From Flammulina velutipes (Eukaryota > Basidiomycota > Agaricomycetes > Agaricales > Physalacriaceae), in contig CM022372.1 of assembly GCA_011800155.1 (NCBI GenBank), positions 2,976,001 to 3,040,000 on the forward strand: 64,000 nucleotides of DNA. The letters run 5' to 3'. Each line of letters starts with the position of its first letter. Position 1 is the stretch's first letter. Shown here one piece after another: positions 46,736 to 58,477 of the stretch. The translations under genes were made by a program, and so were the position numbers. The notes under the pieces were generated by a model. The model saw only the letters and a list, made by a program, of their open reading frames with translations. It did no database searches and had not been told where the DNA came from.

Positions 46736-49192
46736 ACCTGGTTGTTGTCAGTTGATGGTGGTGGTTTGGACTGTGATCGGCAAGGCGGACCGCGAGCCGT
46801 GTATCCCCTCGACCTCTTGTATGTCTTGACTCCGTGCTAACTGCGCGTACAATAAACATAGATGAGCTGGTCACTGTTCTCATACAATTGTCTGCCCAAT
46901 TAATTAACTCATTTAGAACAGACGGCCCCATTCTCGAACAGCAGCAATTGCGTATGAGACAATCGTTTTTCATCTCGTTCTCGCCACATATCTCACAGCA
47001 GATTGAGGTCTGGCCTCCAACTCCTGACGAGCGCTATATATCCCGTCGACTTTGGGTGCAGGCTCTCGTTGTATTCCAATCAACTACTAAAATCTGACGA
47101 ACGATGTGTAGTAAATGAGGATGAAGAAGGCGATGGAAAAGAAGTATCGTGTGCATGTTTCACCTTCTTTTTGCCCTGTGCTCACGGACACCAGGCTATC
47201 ATACACGGCGCACCTTCGGAAACGGTCTATGCAATACAGATCATATGTTTCATGTGAAAGGTTGGCTATGTTCTTGGACACGTTTAATCGCACCATGGCA
47301 TCTCACGTATACGCTACGTACGGTGCACGAATAAGGGAGATTCCTGGTTTGATATCTGATAGCCGCTGGCTGGACGATTCAAATGTTGAGGCGTAATCTC
47401 CATGTCCTTAACAGTCCTCAAACCCAGTGGCGTACAATGCGGGTACAATGCTATGGCACAGGTACGCCTGTATATGAAGGTCCCCGCCGGACAAAATTAT
47501 TAGCACTCTGTATTAGACTTAGAATTGTTTTTTTACCACTATCAATTCGCCATGTGCGCTATCAATTCGCCACGTGCGCTATCACTACGCGTCTTGCTTA
47601 ACACTTTTGCACTATCACTGTAACATTACACCATTATTGTTACCATATGCCCGTGTGTTATCCTACGCGCAGTTGTATCGCAGTGCGGTCACCTAAGTTC
47701 AGCAAAATTTAGGCGAGGTAAAAAGAAAATACTACTACTACGCGGACTTGAACCCTCGCCCTTATCCTGCGAAGCCTAAGACGCAGACCACTTTACAGCT
47801 GAGCTAACAAGCCTAGTATCACAGCAAAACGCCATGGATAGCTGCTGACATAGACTGTCACGTGCCTCTTCCGATATCTACACACATTTGTGGCGTGTGG
47901 CGCCAAAATATCGAGTAATGGATCGTTGTGCTATACCAATTCTCGTTCACGCCCATCTGTTTGTGTTGTCATTTAGTTTATAATTGCTGCGCTAAATCAC
48001 ATAAGAACGGAATAAGCTTTACGATCTATCATTCGTAACCACCACCCAGCTTCTGATACATATCACAAAATGCCGCCATATACACTCAAAGAATCCTGTG
48101 GTCCTGTTCGCTCTGATCGTCGGGCCATCAGGTGCTCCCGACGGTACCACCCTTATACACGAAACGCTGTAAGTGATTATATACAGACTGAAAATGTCAC
48201 CCTCTGATCTACGAACACTGTAGGATCCTCGTGGGCCTATGGGTCACGTCTCGGAGCCAGAGATGCGATCTGTAGAAGTGAATACACCCCGCCCTATCGT
48301 CATACTGATCTTGTTGGTGTCCGGAATCCGGGGTGAGGACGATATGATCGTTGATGATTACTAGGGACGAGGCGTGAAGGTAGGTGCCATTGCCTTCATT
48401 CATTGAATTCGCTACACAATCCTTTAGGGTGTACCTATCCATGGTAGAAACTAGGAAAAAATCAACCAGATCCGTTTGATTATGCACTCGCCCACATTCA
48501 TGAATGTCTATCTATACTCGTATAGCCGCCCTTGTTGCTCTATACGGGCTATCAGGCGGGCCCTGGACCATGTGCTGATGTCCATGGAAATTGCATCGTC
48601 TTCGTCAATTATGTATCCGTACAAATCTACCAAGCGTAGTCCCCAGGTGGAGGCTGTGGAAGGCATCAATGGTGTGTCGTGGTAGAACCTGCGAGAAAGA
48701 TCTGGAGTTGCAATACAGAAGCTGGATTTTGAGAGTGGCCGACAGCGTGTAATCCAAAGGTCCGAAGGAGGTGCACACCGACAGCGTCACACATACAGGC
48801 CCTGCAGTGTGAGCATCGAAGTATACTGACTGGATGTAGCTGCTCAGTTACTCACCTTACCAGTATGCGTTCTCGCCGCACCTATCTCAGCTGTTTGCGA
48901 CGCTTCCGATCCTGCTCCCTAGCTTGCAGTCTTTCTATCCTTCTTCACCGTCACCACTCTTCTCGTCTTAGCAAACCATCTCAAAGACATCAACAAGCAA
49001 TGATTCACTCTTGATGCACTGCCAAATGTCTGCGAAGAATAGCTTCTGCGCCTTTTGCATAGGCTCCTTCAGCTCGCCAGTCATGGAGATCATCACAATT
49101 CACATCCTTTCCTTCACAAAGACATGTGCTCTGTATTCAGCAATAGCATATGATCCACCTCGACTCGGAAGTAGATCATTCAAGTCAAGCAC
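46736..49192. other. Gene-poor stretch with a tRNA-like sequence and orphan frames
   Basis: No confident gene is present. Minus-strand frames at 48209-48487 and 48605-48790 are open and could be exons of an unknown gene, but no homology is recognised. Near 47545-47585 the phrase CAATTCGCCA[C/T]GTGCGCTATCA is repeated imperfectly in tandem. The tRNA-like sequence is listed separately. Confidence 0.35.
47740..47812 (-). tRNA. tRNA-like sequence, probably a pseudogene or SINE head
   Basis: The minus strand carries a clear A-box-like TTAGCTCAGCTG and a B-box-like GGTTCAAGTCC at tRNA spacing in about 73 nt. A hairpin CTGCG...CGCAG lies where the anticodon arm should be, with TAG (Leu) as a possible anticodon. 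However, the T-stem and the acceptor stem do not pair. It is therefore unlikely to be a working tRNA and could be the head of a tRNA-derived repeat. Confidence 0.35.
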
Positions 49193-50300
49193 TCAAGCAG
49201 CAACAAACCATCCAACGACTTTATGTCCCAACGCCAATGCATCGGCGATTTTGAAGATGTCAATGCTGTTGTCTACGCCATACATCATTAGCTGAGCCCG
49301 TACGTGAGGGAGAAATCAAGTCGACTTACAGACACGACGGAACTTTTCGGATCCTGGGCCGCTCACGAAGACAGAGACGTTGGTGAGAGAGTGGACGCCT
49401 TGGTCGTCTGAGACGGGAATGTTTCCGGCTGAAAATGAGATGCGGTTAGGCGCGGGGAGAAACGAACGAGATGAGGGGAAGACGCACAGACGACGAAACC
49501 GTCGGGTTGGTCTTCGGCGTTGGATCAGTCTTCGCCTTCAGTCGCGGCTGCGCAGGGTCCACCGTCCTGAAGCCTTCACGACTAGGGAGCCATATTAGAA
49601 AGGGGAGCACTGGGAGTGAGATATGTAAACTTACTGGTCAGGGAAAGCGGGCGTTCCAGCCTGGAGAGAATGTTAGACTTTCCGCTACGTATATTTATGA
49701 GGGTACTTACTGCGTGGCTCCCAGTTGACGGGGAAGTTTGGTCCTTGTGCGCCAATGATTAGGGTATCGTTGTTAGGAAGTGAGTTGGCGTCGACAGTGT
49801 AACCGCTCAGTCCGGATTTTTCGTTTACTCCGACTGGCAGGGTTATGCACTTGCACAAAATCTTGAATCACCAGCGTCATCTTTGGTACTATCTTTTTCT
49901 GAGCGTAAAGGTATTTGTATCAGCGGAGCCGTAGACGTCCTAAGGCGTTGGCATTAGCATTTAAGTCAAGTGGAAAGTTGACAAGGACGTACGAAGCCAT
50001 GTCAGTGATCAGCTGTTGCAACGATGAGAATGTTCTCTAGCTCGCCGAGAGCCTCAAGGTCCGTTGAAATTCAATATCGAGCATAACTGCAAATTCGAAG
50101 GGGACTCACGAGCGATGAACGCTCGAATTGTATCATTAAGCTCCAACAGCTCACCCAATGCGCGGTCATAGTCAAGGGCGTGCATCATCTTGCCATAAAT
50201 TAACACTCTGAGCGATACATAGATAGACAGCGAAAACACATACCTTATCAATGCTAGCAGCCTCGGACCTACAAATCCTCAGTTATGGACAAAGTGTACC
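49193..50300 (-). pseudogene. Alkaline phosphatase pseudogene
   Basis: The minus strand carries in order EAASIDK, MMHALDYDRALGELLEL, ELENILIVATADH, VYGSADT, SGLSGYTVDANSLPNND, IIGAQGPNFPVNWEP, SDDQGVHSLTNVSVFVSG and SIDIFKIADALALG. These match the C-terminal half of fungal alkaline phosphatases. The metal-binding stretch expected as ADHGHGF reads ADH-stop-HGF: TGA replaces the first Gly codon near 50015. The frame also shifts after GSADT near 49925, and at least one splice acceptor is lost. Several intron borders remain visible. The 5' half is not recognisable in 50300-50774. Hence a decayed, non-functional gene. Confidence 0.7.
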
Positions 50301-50774
50301 TCAATTCGGGAGAACTCGTTCACCATTGCGCCTTGCCATGCTGTAAAAGTACAGTCAGTCGTTTCAGTTCGACCGTCGCAAAGGCTAACGAACCACACGC
50401 GATGAGATTGATGTAGTACCGTTTAAAGTATTATGAGTATCAGAGTGCTGCCAGCGAATAGTCGTTCGTTGCGGTCCGTGTAGCCGGTTAAGTAGTCGGG
50501 GACGAGGCTTTTAGATAACCTTCCAAAGACCTTCTAGGGTTACTGGTGAGACGTGTTCTGCATTCTCAGAGCCGCGGATGTCTTTAATCTTCAGAATCCC
50601 TCGGAAAAATGTGTCTTCATTTTAGGTGTGGCAACATTCTGTTGGCGTTTTCCTCGGGTGAGGCCGTTTTAATAACCGCGGAAAGCATGTCAGAAAGAGA
50701 GGTTGGTTTTTCACAGCGGCCTTCAGCAAGTGATATAAAGTAGGTAGTTCAAGTTGATTTTAACTCCAATTCTC
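50301..50774. other. Stretch upstream of integrase-like gene
   Basis: It may include unrecognised 5' remains of the alkaline phosphatase pseudogene and the promoter of the integrase-core gene. Nothing else is supported. Confidence 0.35.
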
Positions 50775-52672
50775 ATGAGTTCGAACGCACCCCTCGAATC
50801 ACTAGCGATTATTGCAGACAATGTCTGCATTGCATTCCAGGCTCTTTGCGGCCGAGTGCATGAGGTCGTCAGTAGACAAGTTGGTGACTCTCGTCTGATT
50901 CTTCAGCAGCGACGAGCCTGCGAAGACTTCAGACCCCACATTGAACATGCATACGTGAGTAATTTCATGCATCAAAGACCTCCAGCTACTAAGGAGAATT
51001 CATGTAGACGTCTCAAGCGATTAATCAGGCAACCTATAATACTATGTGTACCAGCGTCACCGACATGATCGCCAACTTGGACGATGCAATATCCCTCTCC
51101 GCTGATCCTGCCAGTACGTCTGCTGGTAGCTACGAGAGGCAGTACATTCGGACCGGTCGGCCAGGACGCCCTGCTCTTCATATTCCGCAGGAGCAGCTTA
51201 CGATTTTGGCTCAAGATAGGACGACTAATCCAGAAATCGCATTACGTTTTAACTGTGATGCACGAACCATTCGTCGTCGTCGAATCGAGTATGGGATCTC
51301 AATGCCAGGCCCTGCTGTCTCCGAGCGCAGCACTCTAGTCGATGGTACTCCCATCATTACATACTATCCCGGAAGATCCTCTGATCTCTCTGCGCTCAGC
51401 GATACTGAGCTGGATCAACATATCCTCCAGGCATATCACCAGTTTCCCTCCTTTGGTCGGAGGATGATAGATGGATATTTGATGTCTCTTGGAGAGCGCG
51501 TTCCCCGCCAACGTATTCTTGATGCATATGCAAGGGTTCTTGGACCTTCGACTCGAACCTTCGCCCCTCGTCGTATTACACGACAGATCTATTCAGTACC
51601 TGGACCAAATAGCCTATGGCATCATGATGGCCAGCACGGTGAGATGACCTATCCCTCCCTATTCAACCCAGGTCACTAACATCCTTCGTCCAGGTCTCAT
51701 CCGGTGGAAAATAGTTTTCCATGGATTCGTCGATGGGTTCTCACGGCTCGTCGTAGGCATGCGTGCCAGTAACAACAACCGAGCGGCAACAGTACTCAAT
51801 CTGTTTCAAGATATTGTCGCAGAATATGGCTATCCGAGCCGACTTCGAGGAGACCATGGCACCGAAAATCTCTATGTAGCCAGAGAAATGGAGTTGGTTC
51901 AAGGCGAAGGCAGAGGCTCATACATTTTTGGACGGTATGTGTGAATAGTACTGATACCAGACTTGAAGACTGACTATTTGTAGATCTGTACATAACATAC
52001 GCATAGAGAGGCTGTGGTTGGATGTAACAAAAGGTTTCGATGACGCCATGTAATAGCAACTCTGTAGCTAATGAATATTTGTCTGTAGGGTTTGGATGCA
52101 AATGGAAGGACCTATTTCGACGTCTCGAAGTGGCGGGTCAGTTCAACGCCGAACTCGATGCTCATATCTGGCTTCTCCATTTTGTCTTCTTGGAAGACAT
52201 CAACGTAGATGCAGCACGTTGGGCAGTTGCATGGAACCACCATGTTATCAGCAGTCGAACTGAGCCTCATCGCAGTCCCATTCAGAAGTATACACATGGG
52301 ATGGTAACTCAAGGTGTTCGAGGTCGTCTTGCTCCAATTTTGTCTGAAGATCCAGTGTCATTGACTGACGAAGAACTGGCGGGATATGGTGTTGACTGGC
52401 AGGACTTGGATACCACTAGCTTTCGTCAACATCACGCTGCCCATAACGCTCAGGAAGAAGATGAAAATCCGTTGCAAGCAAACCACCCCCATCGACTTGC
52501 TCATGTCAATGTTCCCGATGTACGCTGCCCATTTTCGGCTGGGGAAATCGAGGCGTTGGACGGATATCTTGAAGCATTGCCCCATCGACATGCTACTGAT
52601 GATGCGTCACGCGTTGATGTTTGGGGAAAGGCTCTGAGTAGAGCTCATGCGATTTTGGGTACAATGAACTAG
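50775..52672 (+). CDS. DDE integrase-core protein, intact
   Basis: Five exons, 50775-50954, 51008-51638, 51694-51934, 51984-52033 and 52089-52672, give 561 residues without a stop. A helix-turn-helix-like segment (NPEIALRFNCDARTIRRRR, about residues 135-155) precedes the core. Core carboxylates: Asp267 in WHHDGQHG, Asp324 in RGDHGTEN and Glu359 in HNIRIERLW, with 34 residues between the last two, close to the D,D-35-E spacing of retroviral integrases. The family is an integrase-core type known in eukaryotes but not tied to a standard retroelement here. No reverse transcriptase or terminal repeat is seen. It could be an active transposase or a domesticated gene. Confidence 0.75.
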
Positions 52673-52706
52673 CATGTACAAGAACAAGAAAACGAATATA
52701 TATCAA

Positions 52707-55700
52707 TTAGCCGCCCTGGAACCCCGCCACCTCCTGGTTGAAATTGGCCTCAAAGGCCGGAAAGTAGTTCTCATCAATTATTCGCCAATGCGAGTTCATA
52801 ATAGCATCCCATCCTGGTGTGTCGACAACTACGTCCACTGATTTCTCGCATGCATGAACATGGATCCCGCTTACAGCAGCAGCTGGGTCAAGGTAGGCAG
52901 TGTTCTGCGGGTCGATGAATTTGAACTTGAAATAAATTAGCGGCAAAACAACGAAGAAATACAAAAGACAGCTTACGCGTATTGTAGAAAACGGATCGAA
53001 ATAGGGACTTCCAGTTATCGATGCTAAAGTACGAGCCAATCGACTTTGGTCTTGTCTCAGCCAACGGCGTAGGCTTCTCAAGAATCTCTCCTCCTTGGCC
53101 AACTTTTCTGGATTTGCATCGTTTCTCGAAATGTGCTCCCAGATATCTTGGAATCGGTCTAATGTCAATAAGCGTCGACACTGAACCATGCCTTGTAGTA
53201 CTCGGGTTGAGCTGAAGACCTGTGTGACGTTCTGCGGGTCCGCTTCGCAGTCCAATGTCTACAAATTCATTCAGTTATTACCGGTCATGATTTAGAATTA
53301 GACATTGACTGACCATCGACAAGATATTCTGGTCTATGCTCAAGTCAAACCCGTCCTTGATAGCGTCGATGCAACACTTGTATGCATCGTTGGGTAGACC
53401 ACCCAGGAAAAGCGCGTTGCGAACGTGTTCACCAACTTCGGACATCTGTTCCTCGCTGTAATCACGAAACTCCTCAATCTAAATCCATAGTCAGAATGAT
53501 TCTCGTAAATTGACGAAAGAACATACCGAGGCTATGTTGAGCCAAGACGCTGCAGTGATAGCAGGCAGAGAGCCAGCAACCAAGGGGCTGTCCAACGGAT
53601 CCAGCCTTGAAGGCCATGCGTTGACAAAGCGGTCGAAAAGTTCTTCGTCGAGTGATTCAAGAACGTCGTAATCGATGGCATCTCTGAGTGAACCTTTTAT
53701 CAGGTAAAGAAGAATAAAAGGGGAGACTGGTAGAATGCTTTCCCCCCAGCGAATGATCAGCTGGATCAAGAGCCCACATGTGCGATAGTACGCCAGGTCA
53801 TCGGTGGAAGGTGTTATCGGCAAATGGCATGGTGTGTACAAATCTGGTGCTAAGCTCATCCAATACCTGGTATTGGATGTCATGAGCTTGAGAGCCTCGT
53901 TGACAACTGCAGAAAGAACACCAGGTCCGAAAGAGAGACGGTTTCCATCTTCAGTGGCATAGCCGTCACCCACAGTGAACCATGCATCTAGGGAGGATAG
54001 ATTATCCACCGTCATGTTTGAAGGTCTGACACGAGCATAATCCAAATCATACATGACGTCCAAGCCATGGGCCAACGAGTGGCATGTTTTCCACAGAGCG
54101 TCTGCAGCGTCGGTCGATGTTCTTGCACTCACCCTCAGGGACTCTGGTGTACCGCGGCGTGGTCCATTAACCGCCCTCGACAACCAAGATTCCCAATGAA
54201 CAAGGCGACCTCGACGCGCTATTGTTGTGAGGTCATCCAAATCTGCTTCCTCATCATCAGGCTCATCGTCCAGGAGCAGCAGTGCATCCACAGCCTCTGC
54301 CTCATCACGTTCCAGTCCATCAACTGCTGAAAGTTCACCTTCAACAGCTGCAAGACGACGAGGAGGAGGAGAAGGGGACGTAGGAATGATCGGAGTCCCA
54401 GGCTGTGTAGGGGGGAATGGAAACATATCGTCGGGTATCTGGAGATGCATGACGGCAGGCTGGAGTCTACGTCTCGGGGTCGAAGTCGGGAGGATAGGTA
54501 GACTTACGTCTTCGGAAGACGAAGCCAGCACCACATCCTAAAGATCAGAATAAGTGGGGCAATTGAATAAAACAGACAGTGTTACATACCTCCAAGACAC
54601 ACTTTCGTACGCAATGGACAATGCTTCCAGTATTTGCCAGGTCGACATCGTCCAGGCCACTCCAGAGGCGCTTTGTGAGACAAAAGTGGCTGCCGCCGCC
54701 ATCAAACGGGCCTAATATCCTGCCTACTCGGGGAACTGACAATCACGTCAGAGCCTCTCTTTTCCCGGAGAAATAGGACTCACCAATTATAATCGGATAG
54801 ATCGTGTTGCTCTCCGGGTTGACACTAGGACGAGTAGAGAAATCCTGAGCGAGATATGGAATGTAGCGCTGCATGCCGATGATGAGGTCTCTGAAATTGA
54901 GCTCGTTGATCTCTATCCACTCGCTCATCTTTGCAGTCTTGCGAACGGATTGGGCGGAGCGTTTAGGAAGAGCCACCAACCAGAGCTGAGAACCGAGAAT
55001 GGTCTCTACATCCTCAGAGATGGGGGTCAACGCCAGTCCTTTCTGTTGCATATGAGCGCAGATAAGGTCATTCAATGTGTTGTAGACCAGATCAGTCGCA
55101 GTGGTCTGGACAGTTACCGTGAACGTCAATCCAAGCTGTTCAGCGCGTTTTACGAGCAGAGGGATCTTTGGCACAGCGGGTGCATGGAGAGCATGCTTTT
55201 GGAGACTGGCGGGGGAAATGATGACGTGGAACGTTTTTTCGGTTCGAACCATCCGGGCTATCACTCTTGCAGTGCCAGATCGAACTGTGGTGTCCGGATA
55301 GCGTCCAACAGGAGGAACCTGGGGAGCGCTTAGTATCGGGAGCGTCTGGACTGGACCACGCGGATTCGAGGAGGAGGCAACGTGTCCGAGTCGGTTCTGC
55401 CCGCTGTCACGACGCGCGTTGGGGTTAGGCGGGACTGCACTGTACCGGGCAATGGCATAGTTTTGGGATCCTAGTTGGCTGAGAGGCACTGTGTTTGCAG
55501 GTGGTAAAGCCTGCTGCTGCGGAATTGGGATCGGCTCTGGAGCAGCTGCAGAGCTGGGCGCATCATAGAGGTGCGTAAAATACGGTGAAAGGCACCTTGC
55601 ACAAAGTGCTGTTGCATCGCCGGGTGTCAGGATCTGCGAAGATTCTAAGTTTTGAATATGAAAGTAGTAACATTCCACGAACATTTTGGTAGACTGCGCC

Positions 55701-55988
55701 GTCCTGGCACCAGCGACTGGGAAGTCCGACTCCAAGATGTTGGGATTCAGGATGAGTACAGGCGCAAGTGCCTTGACGAACCTGAAGAAATCTCGTTAAG
55801 ACCCACAAAATGGCATTGGAATCTGCTTACGCTGACAGGCCGCAGGCATAGGCAAAGCGCCACAGAGCAGTGCAGATCAGACATGACTTGGTGGGCAACA
55901 CTTGCCAGACTGCGTCTTTATACCGTGAAAAGTTGAGCCTTGGGAATGTCGTCGGGCATCGGGAAACAGAGGGAAGTATCGCTGGCAT
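52707..55988 (-). CDS. Large protein of unknown function, accessory-type
   Basis: Exons on the minus strand were joined by frame from about 55988 to the stop at 52707. The start is uncertain. Sequence landmarks: FVKALAPVLILNPNIL, MFVECYYFHIQNLESSQ, LCARCLSPYF (possible Cys pair), RYIPYLAQDF, GPFDGGGSHFCLTKRLW, LDDVDLANTG, VGDGYATEDGNRLSFGPG, LRRWLRQDQSRLARTLASI, and a C-terminal domain ending VAGFQGG. No known domain is recognised. The RYIPYLAQ motif followed by P-rich sequence and N-x-I-x-P also occurs in the dioxygenase gene at 58478-60893, suggesting the two belong to one system. Similar multi-copy genes occur in other mushrooms, as I recall. Confidence 0.55.
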
Positions 55989-56443
55989 ATCTGCATGTAG
56001 GATGTTGCGCCGGTATAGACGGCTGTGGCGCCTCCCGCACCTTCCGACCAATAGTCGGGCCTTTAATCAAGTCGACGGACAGAGAAATATAGCATAATCC
56101 TCATTCTGACATCTGGCTACGCATCAAGGCAGAGCGGGAGTAACCAGGTCGTACCACCGGCGGTTACATGTGATGTTCTTCGTTGGACGGGAAATCACGG
56201 GAATTAAATCGAACTTGATAGTTTTTTGTAATATCCGGATCCTTGTAGTACAGCCGGATACTTGTAGTACAGCGTTAATCGAAATACGAGTGCCAATGCT
56301 GGCATCGTTTCATCTTGCACAGTGCATGTTCCACCATGAAGATGTCGAACATCATCACATCTTTCTCAGCCTGAGTGAACACTGAATCGAGATATCTATA
56401 TGTTCACATCTATCAGTTGCGATCAAGCAAGAAGCACGGCAAC

Positions 56444-58393
56444 TCACTGATACAAATGAAGAAACGCCACAGCGATATTTTGCTTCGTGTCCTTCTCCTT
56501 GGTGATCTTGAGTTTGACTAGCGCATCTGCGGCACCCATGCTGAGATCTGCTACATTGGCTGCAAAGTTCTCAGCACGAGGCATCTCCACTAGTTTGGAA
56601 TAAACCAGGTCTTCGGCGAGAAGGAATGTGCCAAGGGGCCCTAGCGCAGGGAGAGAAAAGCCATTACGCTTCTCATCTCGGAGGAAACGTATCGTATCCT
56701 CGAATGTCGGAGGAAACCCTTCAGCCGTCAAGAAATTGGAGATCGGTACTGCGGCACGCCAAAAGATGTCGAAGTTCTCAGTTGATCGAGCGTTTGGCTG
56801 ACCGTAAGCGCCCTTATTGCAGTACAAGGCTTCATCATCTGCGCCTCCTTCTCCCCGAAAGTCAAACCAGTCCTGCCGGGTACGGAAGAGACCTGGATGG
56901 GTATGTACCTTCTTCGTGTTGAAGGTGATACCTCGGTGGATGAGTAGACTTCGAACTACAGGTAGGATGTCTGTTGGACATGGGTCCTTGAAGATGTCTG
57001 TTTGAAAGAGATGTGCCCTGCTGGGTGCACACTCTCGGAATGGAAGTCGTTTGTCTGGGTCCTCTGAGACTTTCGAATACAACTGACTTGGGTCACGGTC
57101 CTCGGCCTCGTCAATCCACGGCAATAGCTCTCGCAAGAACTCAACGACCGGGTCCATCAAGAGTGCAGTGGCTGGTTGGTATGGTGCCCCATTGATTTGC
57201 GTACCAGCAGAAGGGCGACGAGGAGCTACGGGAACTTGATTGACAGCAATGAACTGGTCGGAAACCTCTTGAAGGCGGGATAGTAGGCGCGAAGGTAAAC
57301 TGGATGGATTTGAGAGGTCGTGAATAAAGGGGTGTGTTTGCCATCCGTTCTTGAGATCCTTCCAATCACTATCGTCCATTCGTTTGATGCGCCTTTTGCC
57401 TTGCTTCCTAGTTGACGCAAGTTCATTGAGAGGGTCGTCGTAGGCTGCTGCTATGACGGGCAACAGAAGGAGTCCACGTAGTGTTGCCTCCGGCACAGAC
57501 TCTGCGAGCATATCGAGAAACCGACGCTGGGCATCAGCCAAGTCTCCCTCGGGCAACCCGAACCAAGCCTCCACTACCTTCAGCGTGTCGTTGATGATGC
57601 GTGACTGCTTTTGCTCGAGAGAAAGTTTCCGACCACGTGAAGTTGGGAGATTGCGATGATATTTGTATACACGTGGGGGATCGATGAACGGGAGATCGGT
57701 TGAAGTGAACTCTATAACAGATTTCTCAACACTCATCCATTCATTGACAGAAGACGAGATCTTTCCGATGATCACCTTCAGCCAAGGGGAAACGGAGGTG
57801 CCGTCGACAATATGATGATGGATCCAGTGGCGTATTAAGTAGCGTGTCCACATGATGAGTTGTCGTTGGAGTACTAGAGTGGCAACCTGGATATCTGTAT
57901 CTTGAACAAGAAGGTTCGTTTGTGGCCACATTCGATAGATGTCCTCCAGCGTAGACAGTTTGGTGGAATCCTTGTTGAACGCCTGATGGAGGCTAGCAAA
58001 TCGTTGTAGGAAAGATCCACTTTGGTGTCCATGGGGAAGGTTCTCGATGGCACGACAAGCCTGTGCGAAATGAAGGAGGGCCTTTCGCACTGCGTGGGAT
58101 GTAAGGTCTCGTAGGAATGGGATATCTGAGAGCATTCAATAGAAATACAGAGCAGAGATGCCAGTCTTACCTGTCATACTCGTAGAGAGGAGACATTCGG
58201 TGTCCTCCATCTCCTCGTCTTCGTCGAACGGATAATCCTCGGAATGCTCTTCATCTAATGACGGACTCGCCAACCTAAGGAGAGTGTGACTCATGTCCAG
58301 TGTGTCGTCGTCTGATCTAGGCAGTTCCATGTTATCTTTGAAGTAGACATGGCCATTCTGCGTCACGGATATCCCAGCTTTTTGGTTGTACAT
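56444..58393 (-). CDS. Large protein of unknown function between dioxygenase and 52.7-56 kb gene
   Basis: Two main exons, with an intron between SMT and DIPFLRD near 58136-58165 on the minus strand, then one long open frame to the stop at 56444. A GTGAGT donor overlaps the last codons, so a few more residues may follow in a 3' exon. Landmarks: YFKDNMELPRSDDD, acidic DEDEEMEDTE, WIHHHIVDGTSVSPWL, EAWFGLPEGDLADAQRRFLD, RLPFRECAPSRAHLF, LFRTRQDWFDFRGEGG, YCNKGAYGQPNARS. An open frame upstream of 58393 overlaps the end of the dioxygenase gene and could link both into one transcript. No known domain is recognised. Confidence 0.55.
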
Positions 58394-58477
58394 GTCGAGT
58401 AATTCGTCCGCAGTCCCGATTCTGAGTGTTTCGTAGCATCAGGCCAGACAATGGGTTGCAAATAGCTTACATCTCAT

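Noticed and set aside
50775..52672. Retrotransposon (Gypsy/Copia) pol gene
   Set aside because: No protease, reverse transcriptase, RNase H or LTR is visible, and the gene has several spliceosomal introns.
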